This document shows positions 1 to 9,900 of a stretch of 64,000 nucleotides of DNA, piece after piece (the stretch's first letter is position 1; every line of letters begins with the position of its first letter). A program made the translations under genes and the position numbers. Source of the stretch: a virus; IMG/VR virus record IMGVR_UViG_3300009151_000053, positions 18,213-82,212 of that record. One strand, 5' to 3'. The notes beneath the pieces were generated by a model. That model saw only the letters and a list, made by a program, of their open reading frames with translations, made no database searches and had not been told where the DNA came from.

Positions 1-3000
1 TCATTGTTTATTTTAAAGAGAAATATCTAAAAAACATTCAGTTTGATACGGCTAGTAATAAAACTTTGCTGGTAAAGAACTCTCTTGACTTGTATAGATC
101 AAAGGGAACAGAACGTTCTATCGATCTATTCTTCAAACTTGTCTACGGTACAAATGCAGATGTTCGCTATCCTGCTGAAAATATCTTTAGATTATCAGAT
201 GGCATCTATGAACTCCCACTTTACTTAGAAGTTTCGTATTCAAAATACAATATCGACTACGTTGGCAAGCAAGTTATTGGCGCGTTAACTGGTGCAACAG
301 GATTTGTTGAAAGATATATTCGTAGAAGAACAGATCGTGGCTATGTAAATCTTCTTTACATTACGAATATTAATGGAGCATTCCGTAACGGAGAAGTTAT
401 CGGTCTTAACATAAACAACACACCAGTCTTTGATTCGACAAAACGCGCAAAAATGATTGGCTCTGTTAATAGAGTAGAAATCATTGACAAGGGCGTGGAG
501 TTTGCTGTTGGTGATATCGTTTCATTTAGCGGATCAGAGCGCGGCAATGGTGGTTTGGCTAGAGTATCTAGCGTTGGTTCTGCTACAGGCATCATCGATT
601 TCATTTTCGTTGATGGTGGTTATGGTTATACGCTTGATGCAGAATCTCTTATCTCTGAGAAGGTTGTGTCTCTGTCTAATGTTGTGGCTGGTGCAAACAG
701 TTATCAATATTTCAGGCTGTTTGAACAAATGGTCGAGCCTATCATCAACGTCGCATTCACAAGCGCAACAGCAAATCTTGCTGTAGGTGATACTATCTAT
801 CGTTACAACAGCGGAACACAAGTTGCGGCGGGCAAGATTCTCGATCTAGATCAGACCACAGCAAATGGCACGATTACCATTTCACATGTTAATGGCTCAT
901 TCACTAATACAGCAACATATTACACCACAGGAAATGCTATATCCTTCTATGCGAACACAATAGAAGATAGAACTATTGGTGGTAAAGTCATGGGTATTCC
1001 TGAGATATACAATATCTCTATTTCTAATCCGAGCGAAACCTTGACTGTTGGTGCTAATGTCTACCAAAAGAATACAGCAACAGGTGTTATCTATGCTCGT
1101 GGAACAATCACTGATGTTGTAGACAATACCAATATTACTGTTGTAAATGCTCGTGGTGCATTTAAGAATAGTGTAACCAGTACAGACTTAATGTATGTTG
1201 AGGGAAGTAACTCTGAAATATATGCAAATGTTGGGCTGATCGATCTTACCGTTGGTCTTTACAATATTAGAAAATATGTTAATACCGTTAAATATTCTAC
1301 GGCTAACAACAACAAAATATTGGATACTCCATACATCTATCAATATAATAGCAGTGGAAATGTTTCAGCAAAAGGTGTTGTGCTGACATCTTCATTTACT
1401 TCTAACACAGGTAATGTCACTTTTATTCCAGTGTCTGGGTATTTCTTGAGTACAAAGAAAGTCTACACGCAAGGTAATACTGCTGAGGCTTATGTTGTTT
1501 CTTATGCAACTTCCAACTCTGGTGGAGATTATATTTCTTCTGCTAATGCAAGAATGATAACACAAACAACAAACACCTCTTCTATTCCATACAGTATTGG
1601 TTATGGTTCTGGTGCAAGTTTTAAAGTTTCAACTATTGGTGATACAGAAGTTATCTTTATTGGTACTGATCTTATCGGCGCAAATAATGTTGGAACACTT
1701 GATTATGATAGAAAGATTTTAACAGTTGGGGCTAATACAGGATTTGCTATTGGTGATCCTGTTTATCAAACTGTAAATAAAATAGCGTTTAATAGCAATA
1801 CCTCTGTTAATGCTACAACTGGATTTATTACGATTCCTAGCGCAAACTCAAAGTTTACTGTTGGGGACAACATTAAATATGAAGTTGCGGCTGGTAATAC
1901 CGCATTAAACATGATGGTTTCGAATAACTATTATCATGTTAGATTTGCCAATACCACGGGATTGATACTTTCCAATCCATATCGCAAGACAGATTATCTC
2001 AACATAACAAACTACCCAGCAACAAACATGCCAGTGTCTCCTTATACGGAACTTTCTCCTGGATTTGCGAATGGTGCTGTTTCAGAAACAGGTCATTATC
2101 TGTATAAGCAAATCTATGGCACTGTCTTTGAAACAGATTCAACACATGTGAAAATTCAAGATCGTGTTAACTATTTTTCAGTCACTGGAGGCACGACATC
2201 CACAACAACATCAGCCAACAGCAATCTGATCAAGTACGGCGCGACAACAACAAACACGGCTATCTCGGCTGTTGGTGTTTATCCAACAATCGTTCAAGCC
2301 AATCAAGCATATGCGTCTCTGTCTATTCGTGCTCCTGCTTACGGATTTCCAAAAAATCCACAAGGTGATCTGGCTGATATCATCTACAGTTGCTTGACAT
2401 TCGGTCGCTTTGAGATTGGTGTTATTGGAGCATTGAAGGGTATTGACCCTGGATCAGAATATAACGTTGATCCATATGTTCTTGCTTACCAGCCATACAT
2501 CTCTGCGTTTGATCGTAATGACTTCTTGATTACGATTGATACTCCAACCAGCACATTCGTTGTTGGCGAAAAGATCAATCAAGTTCAAGCAAATCTAATC
2601 TTCTATGATCTACAGGTTCCAAGCGGCGTGTATTCAAATGTGTATAGCGAAGTAACACGCTCAATCGATTCACAGATGGATGTCAATGGAACAACAGAGT
2701 TTATTCTAATTCCATCAAACACTGTTACAATCAACTCTGGAACAGATGTTTCTAGTGCGGCTGACACTATCTCTATTGCTGGCAACCCATATGCTGCTAA
2801 TGATTACATTCGTTATTATACAGCAACTGGAAATACTGTTATTAGTGGTCTTGCTAACAATACATTATACTATGTTTCATTTGCTAACACAAGCACAATT
2901 GCCCTTTCTTCTACATTAGGAGGCGCAAATCTTAATATTACTGCTGCTGTTACTGGTGAATCTGGGCACTTCCTTAAGAACTATGCAAATCCATATGCCA

Positions 3001-4526
3001 ATAATGATAGAGTTATTTACAGCACATTAGCAAGTAACACAGTTATCGGCGGTCTTGCAAACAATACACCTTATTATGTTGTGTATGCAAATGCGGTCGG
3101 TATGGCTTTGGCTTCAACAGTTGGTGGCGCTAATATCAACATCACTGCAAATAGCACAGGCGGCGAGCAACAGTATTTTGCTACCATTCCTGGATATCTG
3201 CCAAATGATAAGGTGTATCAAGGATCATCAAATGCAACTGTCCAGTCTGTCTATATCACAAGCGGCAATCAGTTCGTTAGAGTGTCTGGCAATACTGGAC
3301 CATTAGCCACAAACCAAATCCTGTATTCATATTCTAATCCATATGTCAACTCTACAGTTTCGGCAGTGACATTTGTGTCGTTGACTTCTACGGCTAAAGG
3401 CATCATCAAAGCAGGAAGCAACACTTCTGTTCTCAAAGTTAAGCGTCTTTCTTTTGAAAATACATTTAAAGAAGGCGTGAATGTAATCGGTGATGTTTCT
3501 GGTGCCACTGCAAATGTTATGGGGATTGCTCCAGACTTCAACGAACTTTATCCTATTGGGTTGAATGCTGATATTCAGGCTAACGTTGTGACTGCTAATG
3601 GTCAAGTAACATCGCTTCAAGTTGTCGATTCTGGCTTCGGTTACGTCAACTCTGAAATCATTCAATTCAACTCTGCTGATCTTACTCGCTCTGGTTCGAT
3701 CAAGGTTATTCTTGATGGGCACGGTAAAGGTAAAGGATACTACAAGAGTTCTAAGGGCTTCATCTCAGAAGATATGTACATTCATGATGGTGATTACTAT
3801 CAAGAGTATTCTTATGAGATTCTCTCTAAGATGTCGTTTGACAAATATGCTGATATGTTCAAGAAGGTCATGCACGTTGCTGGTACGAAGTTCTTTGGTT
3901 CGGCTCAAGTTGAAGAAGAAGGCAACCTTCCGCTTTCAGTGATCGAGTTTGCTAATGGTCCTGAAGTTGCATTTGATGCACATGATGATGTGGACTCTGC
4001 TTCTGATCGAATCAAGATGAACATTGAGAAGAGTTATAGAGCATTCGATCCATTAGCAAATGTCAATCAAGAAATCGAGTTTATTACGATTACGGCTAAT
4101 CCATTCTCTAACAATGATCTAGTTCTTTATTATACAGACAGCGGTAACACAGTTTTACAGGGGCTATCAAACAACTCTCTGTATTATGTTGTTCAAGCCA
4201 ATTCAACTGGTGTTAAGTTATCAGTAACTCGTGGTGGAACTCCAGTTGATGCAAATAATGCTTCATCTGTTTCTGAAAGAGGGCATTGGTTGAGAAGTTA
4301 TGTGAATCCATTTGCAAATGGTGATTATGTTTATTACACCACGGCAACAGGCAACACAGCCGTTACTGGACTTGCAAATGGCGCACATTATTTTGTGACA
4401 AACACAAATCCATTATCATTACAACTGTCTTCAAGTGCCACTGGATTGCCTATTATAAATATAACTGCATCAGGAAGTTCGCAAGTTGGGCACTTCTTAT
4501 CTAAGACTATTGAGGAAAATAATTAA
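1..4526 (+). CDS. Large baseplate wedge protein, gp7-like (5' end missing)
   Basis: The frame is open from base 3, well before the first possible start (TTG at 66), so the gene begins left of the window; about 1507 residues are visible. The visible N-terminus has a YRSKGTERSIDLFFKLVYG segment. This KGT-type motif is typical of tail protein I/gp7-type baseplate wedge proteins and their T4-like cyanophage relatives. The rest is low-complexity, beta-rich and full of Asn, Thr and Gly. At least four copies of a roughly 65-residue module occur (about 2785-2970, 2985-3175, 4085-4285 and 4295-4505), with the pattern NPFANGD, GNT, GL.N..YYV, LS, NITA and GHFL; a weaker copy lies near 1845-2110. The stop overlaps the next start (TAATG). 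A gp7 role in the baseplate wedge is inferred from the motif and from gp8 next door. A generic large tail protein is the alternative. Confidence 0.6.
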   Translation, partial: IVYFKEKYLKNIQFDTASNKTLLVKNSLDLYRSKGTERSIDLFFKLVYGTNADVRYPAENIFRLSDGIYELPLYLEVSYSKYNIDYVGKQVIGALTGATGFVERYIRRRTDRGYVNLLYITNINGAFRNGEVIGLNINNTPVFDSTKRAKMIGSVNRVEIIDKGVEFAVGDIVSFSGSERGNGGLARVSSVGSATGIIDFIFVDGGYGYTLDAESLISEKVVSLSNVVAGANSYQYFRLFEQMVEPIINVAFTSATANLAVGDTIYRYNSGTQVAAGKILDLDQTTANGTITISHVNGSFTNTATYYTTGNAISFYANTIEDRTIGGKVMGIPEIYNISISNPSETLTVGANVYQKNTATGVIYARGTITDVVDNTNITVVNARGAFKNSVTSTDLMYVEGSNSEIYANVGLIDLTVGLYNIRKYVNTVKYSTANNNKILDTPYIYQYNSSGNVSAKGVVLTSSFTSNTGNVTFIPVSGYFLSTKKVYTQGNTAEAYVVSYATSNSGGDYISSANARMITQTTNTSSIPYSIGYGSGASFKVSTIGDTEVIFIGTDLIGANNVGTLDYDRKILTVGANTGFAIGDPVYQTVNKIAFNSNTSVNATTGFITIPSANSKFTVGDNIKYEVAAGNTALNMMVSNNYYHVRFANTTGLILSNPYRKTDYLNITNYPATNMPVSPYTELSPGFANGAVSETGHYLYKQIYGTVFETDSTHVKIQDRVNYFSVTGGTTSTTTSANSNLIKYGATTTNTAISAVGVYPTIVQANQAYASLSIRAPAYGFPKNPQGDLADIIYSCLTFGRFEIGVIGALKGIDPGSEYNVDPYVLAYQPYISAFDRNDFLITIDTPTSTFVVGEKINQVQANLIFYDLQVPSGVYSNVYSEVTRSIDSQMDVNGTTEFILIPSNTVTINSGTDVSSAADTISIAGNPYAANDYIRYYTATGNTVISGLANNTLYYVSFANTSTIALSSTLGGANLNITAAVTGESGHFLKNYANPYANNDRVIYSTLASNTVIGGLANNTPYYVVYANAVGMALASTVGGANINITANSTGGEQQYFATIPGYLPNDKVYQGSSNATVQSVYITSGNQFVRVSGNTGPLATNQILYSYSNPYVNSTVSAVTFVSLTSTAKGIIKAGSNTSVLKVKRLSFENTFKEGVNVIGDVSGATANVMGIAPDFNELYPIGLNADIQANVVTANGQVTSLQVVDSGFGYVNSEIIQFNSADLTRSGSIKVILDGHGKGKGYYKSSKGFISEDMYIHDGDYYQEYSYEILSKMSFDKYADMFKKVMHVAGTKFFGSAQVEEEGNLPLSVIEFANGPEVAFDAHDDVDSASDRIKMNIEKSYRAFDPLANVNQEIEFITITANPFSNNDLVLYYTDSGNTVLQGLSNNSLYYVVQANSTGVKLSVTRGGTPVDANNASSVSERGHWLRSYVNPFANGDYVYYTTATGNTAVTGLANGAHYFVTNTNPLSLQLSSSATGLPIINITASGSSQVGHFLSKTIEENN
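4454..4461 (+). promoter_or_regulatory. Possible late promoter inside the gp7-like gene
   Basis: A perfect TATAAATA within coding sequence, 72 bases before the gp8-like ATG. The distance suits a late promoter, but the box also encodes part of an IINIT stretch and may be chance in AT-rich DNA. Confidence 0.3.
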
Positions 4527-6928
4527 TGGCTGTAACTCAAAACTTTGTTACATCAAACTTTAATGTACATAGCGCAAAACAGTTTGTTGAATCTTTTTCG
4601 GAAGCAAACGGGTCTCAATATTTTGTCTATGCTGGTAAGCATACTCCATATGTAAACAGTGATGCGGCAATCACAACACCAGATAATAGTGTACAGAAGA
4701 CTCACTTTGACGCATATAATGATATGTTGTTTGCCAAAAGAGTTACTTCTGGCGATGTGGTCCATGTTATTCCAAAACATACTTGGGTAGCAAACACGGT
4801 TTATTCAGAATATTCTCACTTAGATGGCGCTTTATTAGATAAGTCTTTCTATGTAATGGTCGATGATACATATGAATACAACGTTTATAAATGTTTATTC
4901 AATAACAACGGTGCAAACTCAACCGTTGCTCCTTCTCGTGTTGGCAGTGCTGCTGACTTAAAGCCAATGGTAACTGGTGATGATTATACTTGGAAGTATA
5001 TGTACACTATTACCAAGACCAATTACGATAAGTTTTCAACGTCTAACTATATTCCAGTTACAGCGAATACAGATGTTATTGCTGGCGCAACACCTGGTAC
5101 TATTGAAGTAATCAAGATTCTTGATGGTGGTTCTGGGTACGCAAACTATATTGCTGATGCGACATTTAAGACTGGTGATATTAATATCGGCGGTGTTAAT
5201 ACTATTTATGGCGCTCCTGAAGATTTGCCAGATATTGATGACTATTACCAAGGCTGCGTTCTAAAGATTACATCTGGTCCCGGTATTGATCAATATAGAC
5301 GTATTGTTAACTACGAAGGCGTAGGCGCACAAAAGAAGTTTATCCTTGATTCTGGTTTCTCTGTGACGCCAGAAGTTGGCAATCACTTTGAAGTGTATCC
5401 ATACATTTATGTTTGGGGCGACGGTAACGAATCAACTGTTGCTGATGCAAGAGCGATCATTGATCCAGCATCGGCTAATGCGATTTCGTCTGTTGAAATG
5501 TTAAGCGTAGGCAAGAACTACCGCTATGCAGTAGGAGTTGCTGGAGCAACACCATCAACCGTTCCCATTACCATCAACAGTATTTACATTCAACTTCCAG
5601 AAGTTATTACTCAAGATGTGCATTTCCAGCAAGCATCACTTGAACCAATCCTCTCCCCAAAAGACGGGCATGGTTCTGATCCTTTGAACGAGTTAGGCGC
5701 AAGGCGTGTATGTGTCAGTACAAAGTTCAATCAAAGCGAATCTGGCACAATTCCAACTCAGAACGATTTCCGTCAGATTGGTTTGATCAAAGACCCATTG
5801 TATACCAATGTTGACTTACTGCTCAAGACGGCTAACACGGTAGGATCTTTCTCTATCGGAGAAACTGTGTATCAATATAAGCACGTCAAACTTGCTGGTA
5901 ATGTGGTTGTGTCTACAGCCAATAAGGCTCTGGTCAAAGTCGATCAAGGTAAGATTTCCAGCACAATCACTATTCTGAATGCTGGTACTGGATACAACAA
6001 CACATCAAACAATCAACTTGTAGCCAACAACACAGGCACAGGTGGAACAGGTGCTGCTGCTACATTCTCAAATAACGGAAGCGGTGTGATCACTTCTGTT
6101 ACTGTAACAAATCAAGGCTCTGGATATCTGTCTGCTCCAGTATTCACTGTGAATCCAACAGCCGCTACTGGTGGTAGTAATGCAGTCTTCACTTCTGTAT
6201 TAGCAAATCCTCTTGTGACATTCTACAAAGACGCATTTGACGTTGGAGATTATGCTCTGGTCAATAATGGAACAACAAACTATCTGACTAAGGTTGATGG
6301 CGTTCCTTATGATTATCAGATCACAACATCAACAAATGGTGCATATTCTTCTACCTCTTCACAACTGTCATCTGTTAAACTTCAAGCATCTGGAACAGTG
6401 ACTTCGATCAGTGTTGGTCAAATCACTCTCTCTAATGTAAGCGGAACATTTGCCACAGAAAGCAGAGTTATTGGTACTACATCTGGTGCAACTTCTATTA
6501 TTGATACTGGTGGTATTCAGATCAACGACAAAGCGGCTGGTGCGTTCACTTCGGCTGTACAGTTAACTCGCCTTGTTGGCAACTTTACAACTGGTAGTTC
6601 GCCATTTATTGAAGACGAATATATAAGTCAGAACAGTCTTATTTCTTATGCAAAGCCACATGGGCAGTTGCATCATGCAGAGATTGTTGGCGGTATTAAT
6701 GATGATACTCTTTATATCAGTAATAAGTTTGGTATTTACAATCTTGATCCAGGCGGAGTTAGAACAATCGTAGGGAATACAAGCGGCGCAACGCTTGATA
6801 CTTTGCTGTCTAAATATCCAGGTGACTTCGTTGTAGGCAGTGGCGAAGTTCTATATTATGAAAACTTAGATGCGATTACAAGAAGTGATAATAAATCAGA
6901 GATAATCAAAATCATATTGGAGTTTTAA
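4526..6928 (+). CDS. gp8: Baseplate wedge protein, gp8-like, enlarged
   Basis: An 800-residue protein whose N-terminal part follows the T4 gp8 pattern: a VTSNFNV start, a conserved Trp followed by Tyr-rich text, the VYKCLFNN segment (T4 has a YRCL motif), GDDYTWKYMYTI (T4 GDGYVWEYLF) and later FRQIGLIKDPL (T4 FRQISIITNPL). T4 gp8 has 334 residues and forms the dimeric wedge component beside gp7 and gp10. Here the middle and C-terminus are extended by GAGTGY/GSGYLSAP-type repeats common in phage tail proteins. The start overlaps the upstream stop by one base, and a perfect TATAAATA lies inside the upstream gene at 4454. The extra 450 or so residues are unlike T4 and may decorate the baseplate periphery. 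Confidence 0.72.
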   Translation: MAVTQNFVTSNFNVHSAKQFVESFSEANGSQYFVYAGKHTPYVNSDAAITTPDNSVQKTHFDAYNDMLFAKRVTSGDVVHVIPKHTWVANTVYSEYSHLDGALLDKSFYVMVDDTYEYNVYKCLFNNNGANSTVAPSRVGSAADLKPMVTGDDYTWKYMYTITKTNYDKFSTSNYIPVTANTDVIAGATPGTIEVIKILDGGSGYANYIADATFKTGDINIGGVNTIYGAPEDLPDIDDYYQGCVLKITSGPGIDQYRRIVNYEGVGAQKKFILDSGFSVTPEVGNHFEVYPYIYVWGDGNESTVADARAIIDPASANAISSVEMLSVGKNYRYAVGVAGATPSTVPITINSIYIQLPEVITQDVHFQQASLEPILSPKDGHGSDPLNELGARRVCVSTKFNQSESGTIPTQNDFRQIGLIKDPLYTNVDLLLKTANTVGSFSIGETVYQYKHVKLAGNVVVSTANKALVKVDQGKISSTITILNAGTGYNNTSNNQLVANNTGTGGTGAAATFSNNGSGVITSVTVTNQGSGYLSAPVFTVNPTAATGGSNAVFTSVLANPLVTFYKDAFDVGDYALVNNGTTNYLTKVDGVPYDYQITTSTNGAYSSTSSQLSSVKLQASGTVTSISVGQITLSNVSGTFATESRVIGTTSGATSIIDTGGIQINDKAAGAFTSAVQLTRLVGNFTTGSSPFIEDEYISQNSLISYAKPHGQLHHAEIVGGINDDTLYISNKFGIYNLDPGGVRTIVGNTSGATLDTLLSKYPGDFVVGSGEVLYYENLDAITRSDNKSEIIKIILEF

Positions 6929-6933
6929 CGTAG

Positions 6934-9900
6934 ATGGCTCTACAAACCGACTTAAACGTATCACCATATTACGACGACTTCGATCCTGCGAAGAGTTATC
7001 ATCGTATTCTGTTTCAGCCAGGTGTGGCTGTACAGGCGCGTGAGTTAAATCAACTCCAGTCAATCCTTCAAAATCAAATCGAGAAGTTTGGGGATAACAT
7101 CTTCAAGCGTGGTACGATCATTGAAGGCTGTAATATTGTTCTTCATAACAATCTTCCATATATCAAGATTAAAGATGTTGAAACTGATGGAACTCCTGTA
7201 AACATTACTCAGTACAATAACCTATACGTCAAGAATGCTGCTAATGTGAGCGCGTTTATTGTTAAGACTGCGGTTGGTTATGAGTCGCGTTCACCAAATC
7301 TTAATACACTTTTTGTTAAATATAATGGTACTGGTATTACAAGCAACGCTTCGTTGTTTGCAGCAGATGATACTTTGACTGTTTTTGATCCATCTTATCC
7401 TATCTTCCATATGAGAGTTAATGACGGATCAACAGGATTCTCTAACTCTGATACTATTGCGGTTATTTCGGCTATTGCTGTTCAGAACTCAACAGGCGGA
7501 TCAGCCTTTGCTGGTGGTGCGTTTAACGTTAATGACGTTATTCAGAATGGTGTTGCTAATGCTACGATCATTGAAGCCAACAATACAGCCAATGCTTCTG
7601 CACTCATTCTTAAGATCAAGCCACTTGCTATTGACCTTCAAACGGCTAACACAGTCAAGTGGAGATTTACGGCTGGCGAAACAATCAGAAATGCAACAAC
7701 TTCTGTAAGCGCGAATGTCGTCTCTACTATCGGTGCTGGTGCGACTGGTTCTTTGACCACAGATTCTCTCGGTAAGATTGTTTCGATTGCTGTAACAAAT
7801 ATGGGTGCCGGATATTACATTCAGCCACATGTCACAACTTCTATTACAAGCAATGGCGCAACAACCACATCTGCAATCACACAACTGAATATCACTGGTC
7901 AAAACTATCTGACTAACATCACTGTGGCAAACTCTGCACAGTTGTCAATCGGCTTTGGTTATGGCATGAGCGTCAACGAAGGCACGATCTATCAGAAAGG
8001 TTTCTTCTCTAGAGTTGATCCACAGTTAACAATCGTTAACAAATATTCTAATACAGGCTTTACCAAGTCTGTTGGATTCTACACAAGCGAATCAATCATT
8101 AACAGCAATCAAGACGCAACTCTGTTAGATAATGCAACTGGCTCATTCAACTATGCGGCTCCTGGCGCTGATCGTTTGAAGTTGTCTCCTGTTCTTACGG
8201 TTCTTGATAAGGTTGATGCCGACGCTAATACAGACTTCTTGCCAATCGTAGAATTTGCCGATGGTTCTGCTTATAAGCAAACTAAGCAAACCGTTTACAA
8301 CGTTCTTGGCGATGAGATGGCTAAGAGAACATATGAAGAGTCTGGCAACTATGTGCTTGACCAATTCAATCTTACCACAAAAGATTCTACCGTATTTACA
8401 GAAACTCCATCTGTATTCAAAATCTATATCGATCCAGGTCTAGCATACATCAATGGCTATAGAGTTGAAACTGTTTCTAACTATACGGCCAACATTGCCA
8501 AAGGAGTTGATACAGTAAGCAACGTTGAAACTTCTATCAAGGTTGGATATGGAAACTTCATCCGCGTTAAAGAACTTGCTGGCGTGTTTGAATTCAACTA
8601 TGGCGCACAAATCGATCTTTATGATACAGCAAAAGGCTTCTTGACATCAACGCCAACTGGCTCAATCGCGCCAACTGGAAATAAGATTGGTGTTGCAAGA
8701 ATTCGTTCGTTAGTTCATGACAGCGGTGAGCCAGGCGCGCCAGGTGCTGTTTATAGAATGTATCTGTTCGATATCGTAATGTCAACTGGTAAGAACTTTG
8801 CAGACGTTCGTTCAGTGTATTACTCAGGAAGCACAAAGGGTATTGCTGATATTCTTCTAAATGCTGGTGGACTAACAACAGTTCTTAATGACAGTGCTGA
8901 TAGCAGTCTTTTGTTTAAGACAGTAAATGCCACTAAGTATGCAAATAACATTACCTATACTTACAGAACAATGAACCAAACAGAACAGGCTAACACCACA
9001 GGTTATATTGATCTAAATGTTGGTGCTGGTGAATACTTCCCATATAACGCTGGTGGTGTTTTGAATGACACACAAGAGCGTGATATTATTGTAATACCAA
9101 GATCAGATTATCAAGCACAAGCAAATGCTGCTGGTAACGTTTCAACATCTTCTGCTAGTGCAACAGTTACGGGTATTATTGGGACAAATTTTGTTGCTTC
9201 GTTTAAGACAGGCGACTATATCAAGATTGCAAACTCTACAGCATCTGTAGTAAAACAAGTTTGGCAAGTAATCAATGCTACAAGCATGAACATGTATTCA
9301 AGTGTAGGCACAACTTTTGCTTATGCTAACGTTGTTCTTTACTTCCCTAATAATGTTCCTATCTCATTTGGTAGAAGAAGCGAAAGGACAGTTACAGTAG
9401 CGGCTAATGGACAACAGTTGACTATCAATCTGGCTAATAATATTGCCAACTCTATCGGTAGCCCTTCTTCAGCCAACGTCACTGTTCTTTATAACGTTAC
9501 AGCCAACAACACATCAACTGGCGCAAAAGTATCACACAGAGACATCTACACCAGAATTCGTGCTGCTAATAATGCTGCCACAACAACTGGTCCATGGGTA
9601 TTGGGTGTTGCTGATGCATTCCGCTTGAAAAAAGTGTATCAAGCAAATGGCGCTTCTGTTGCCAAGACATTCAATGCAAACACTGGTGTCGTAGCAAGTT
9701 TTGTTTCTATTCCAAACAATCCATTTGCTAACGGTGATTCTTTGGTCTATACAACTGGAACAGACGGAACAATCTTAACGGGTTTGGCTAACAATACAAC
9801 CTATTATGCGGTTCTTGCCAACTCATCAGGATCAAAGTTTGCTTCCACTCGTAATGGATCGGCGTTGTCTATTACCGCATCATCTATCAGTGAGACACAT

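Noticed and set aside
66-4526. TTG at 66 as the true start of the first gene
   Set aside because: The same frame is open from base 3 and encodes conserved-looking protein (VYFKEKYLKNIQFDTASNKT) before it, so the gene is cut by the window edge.
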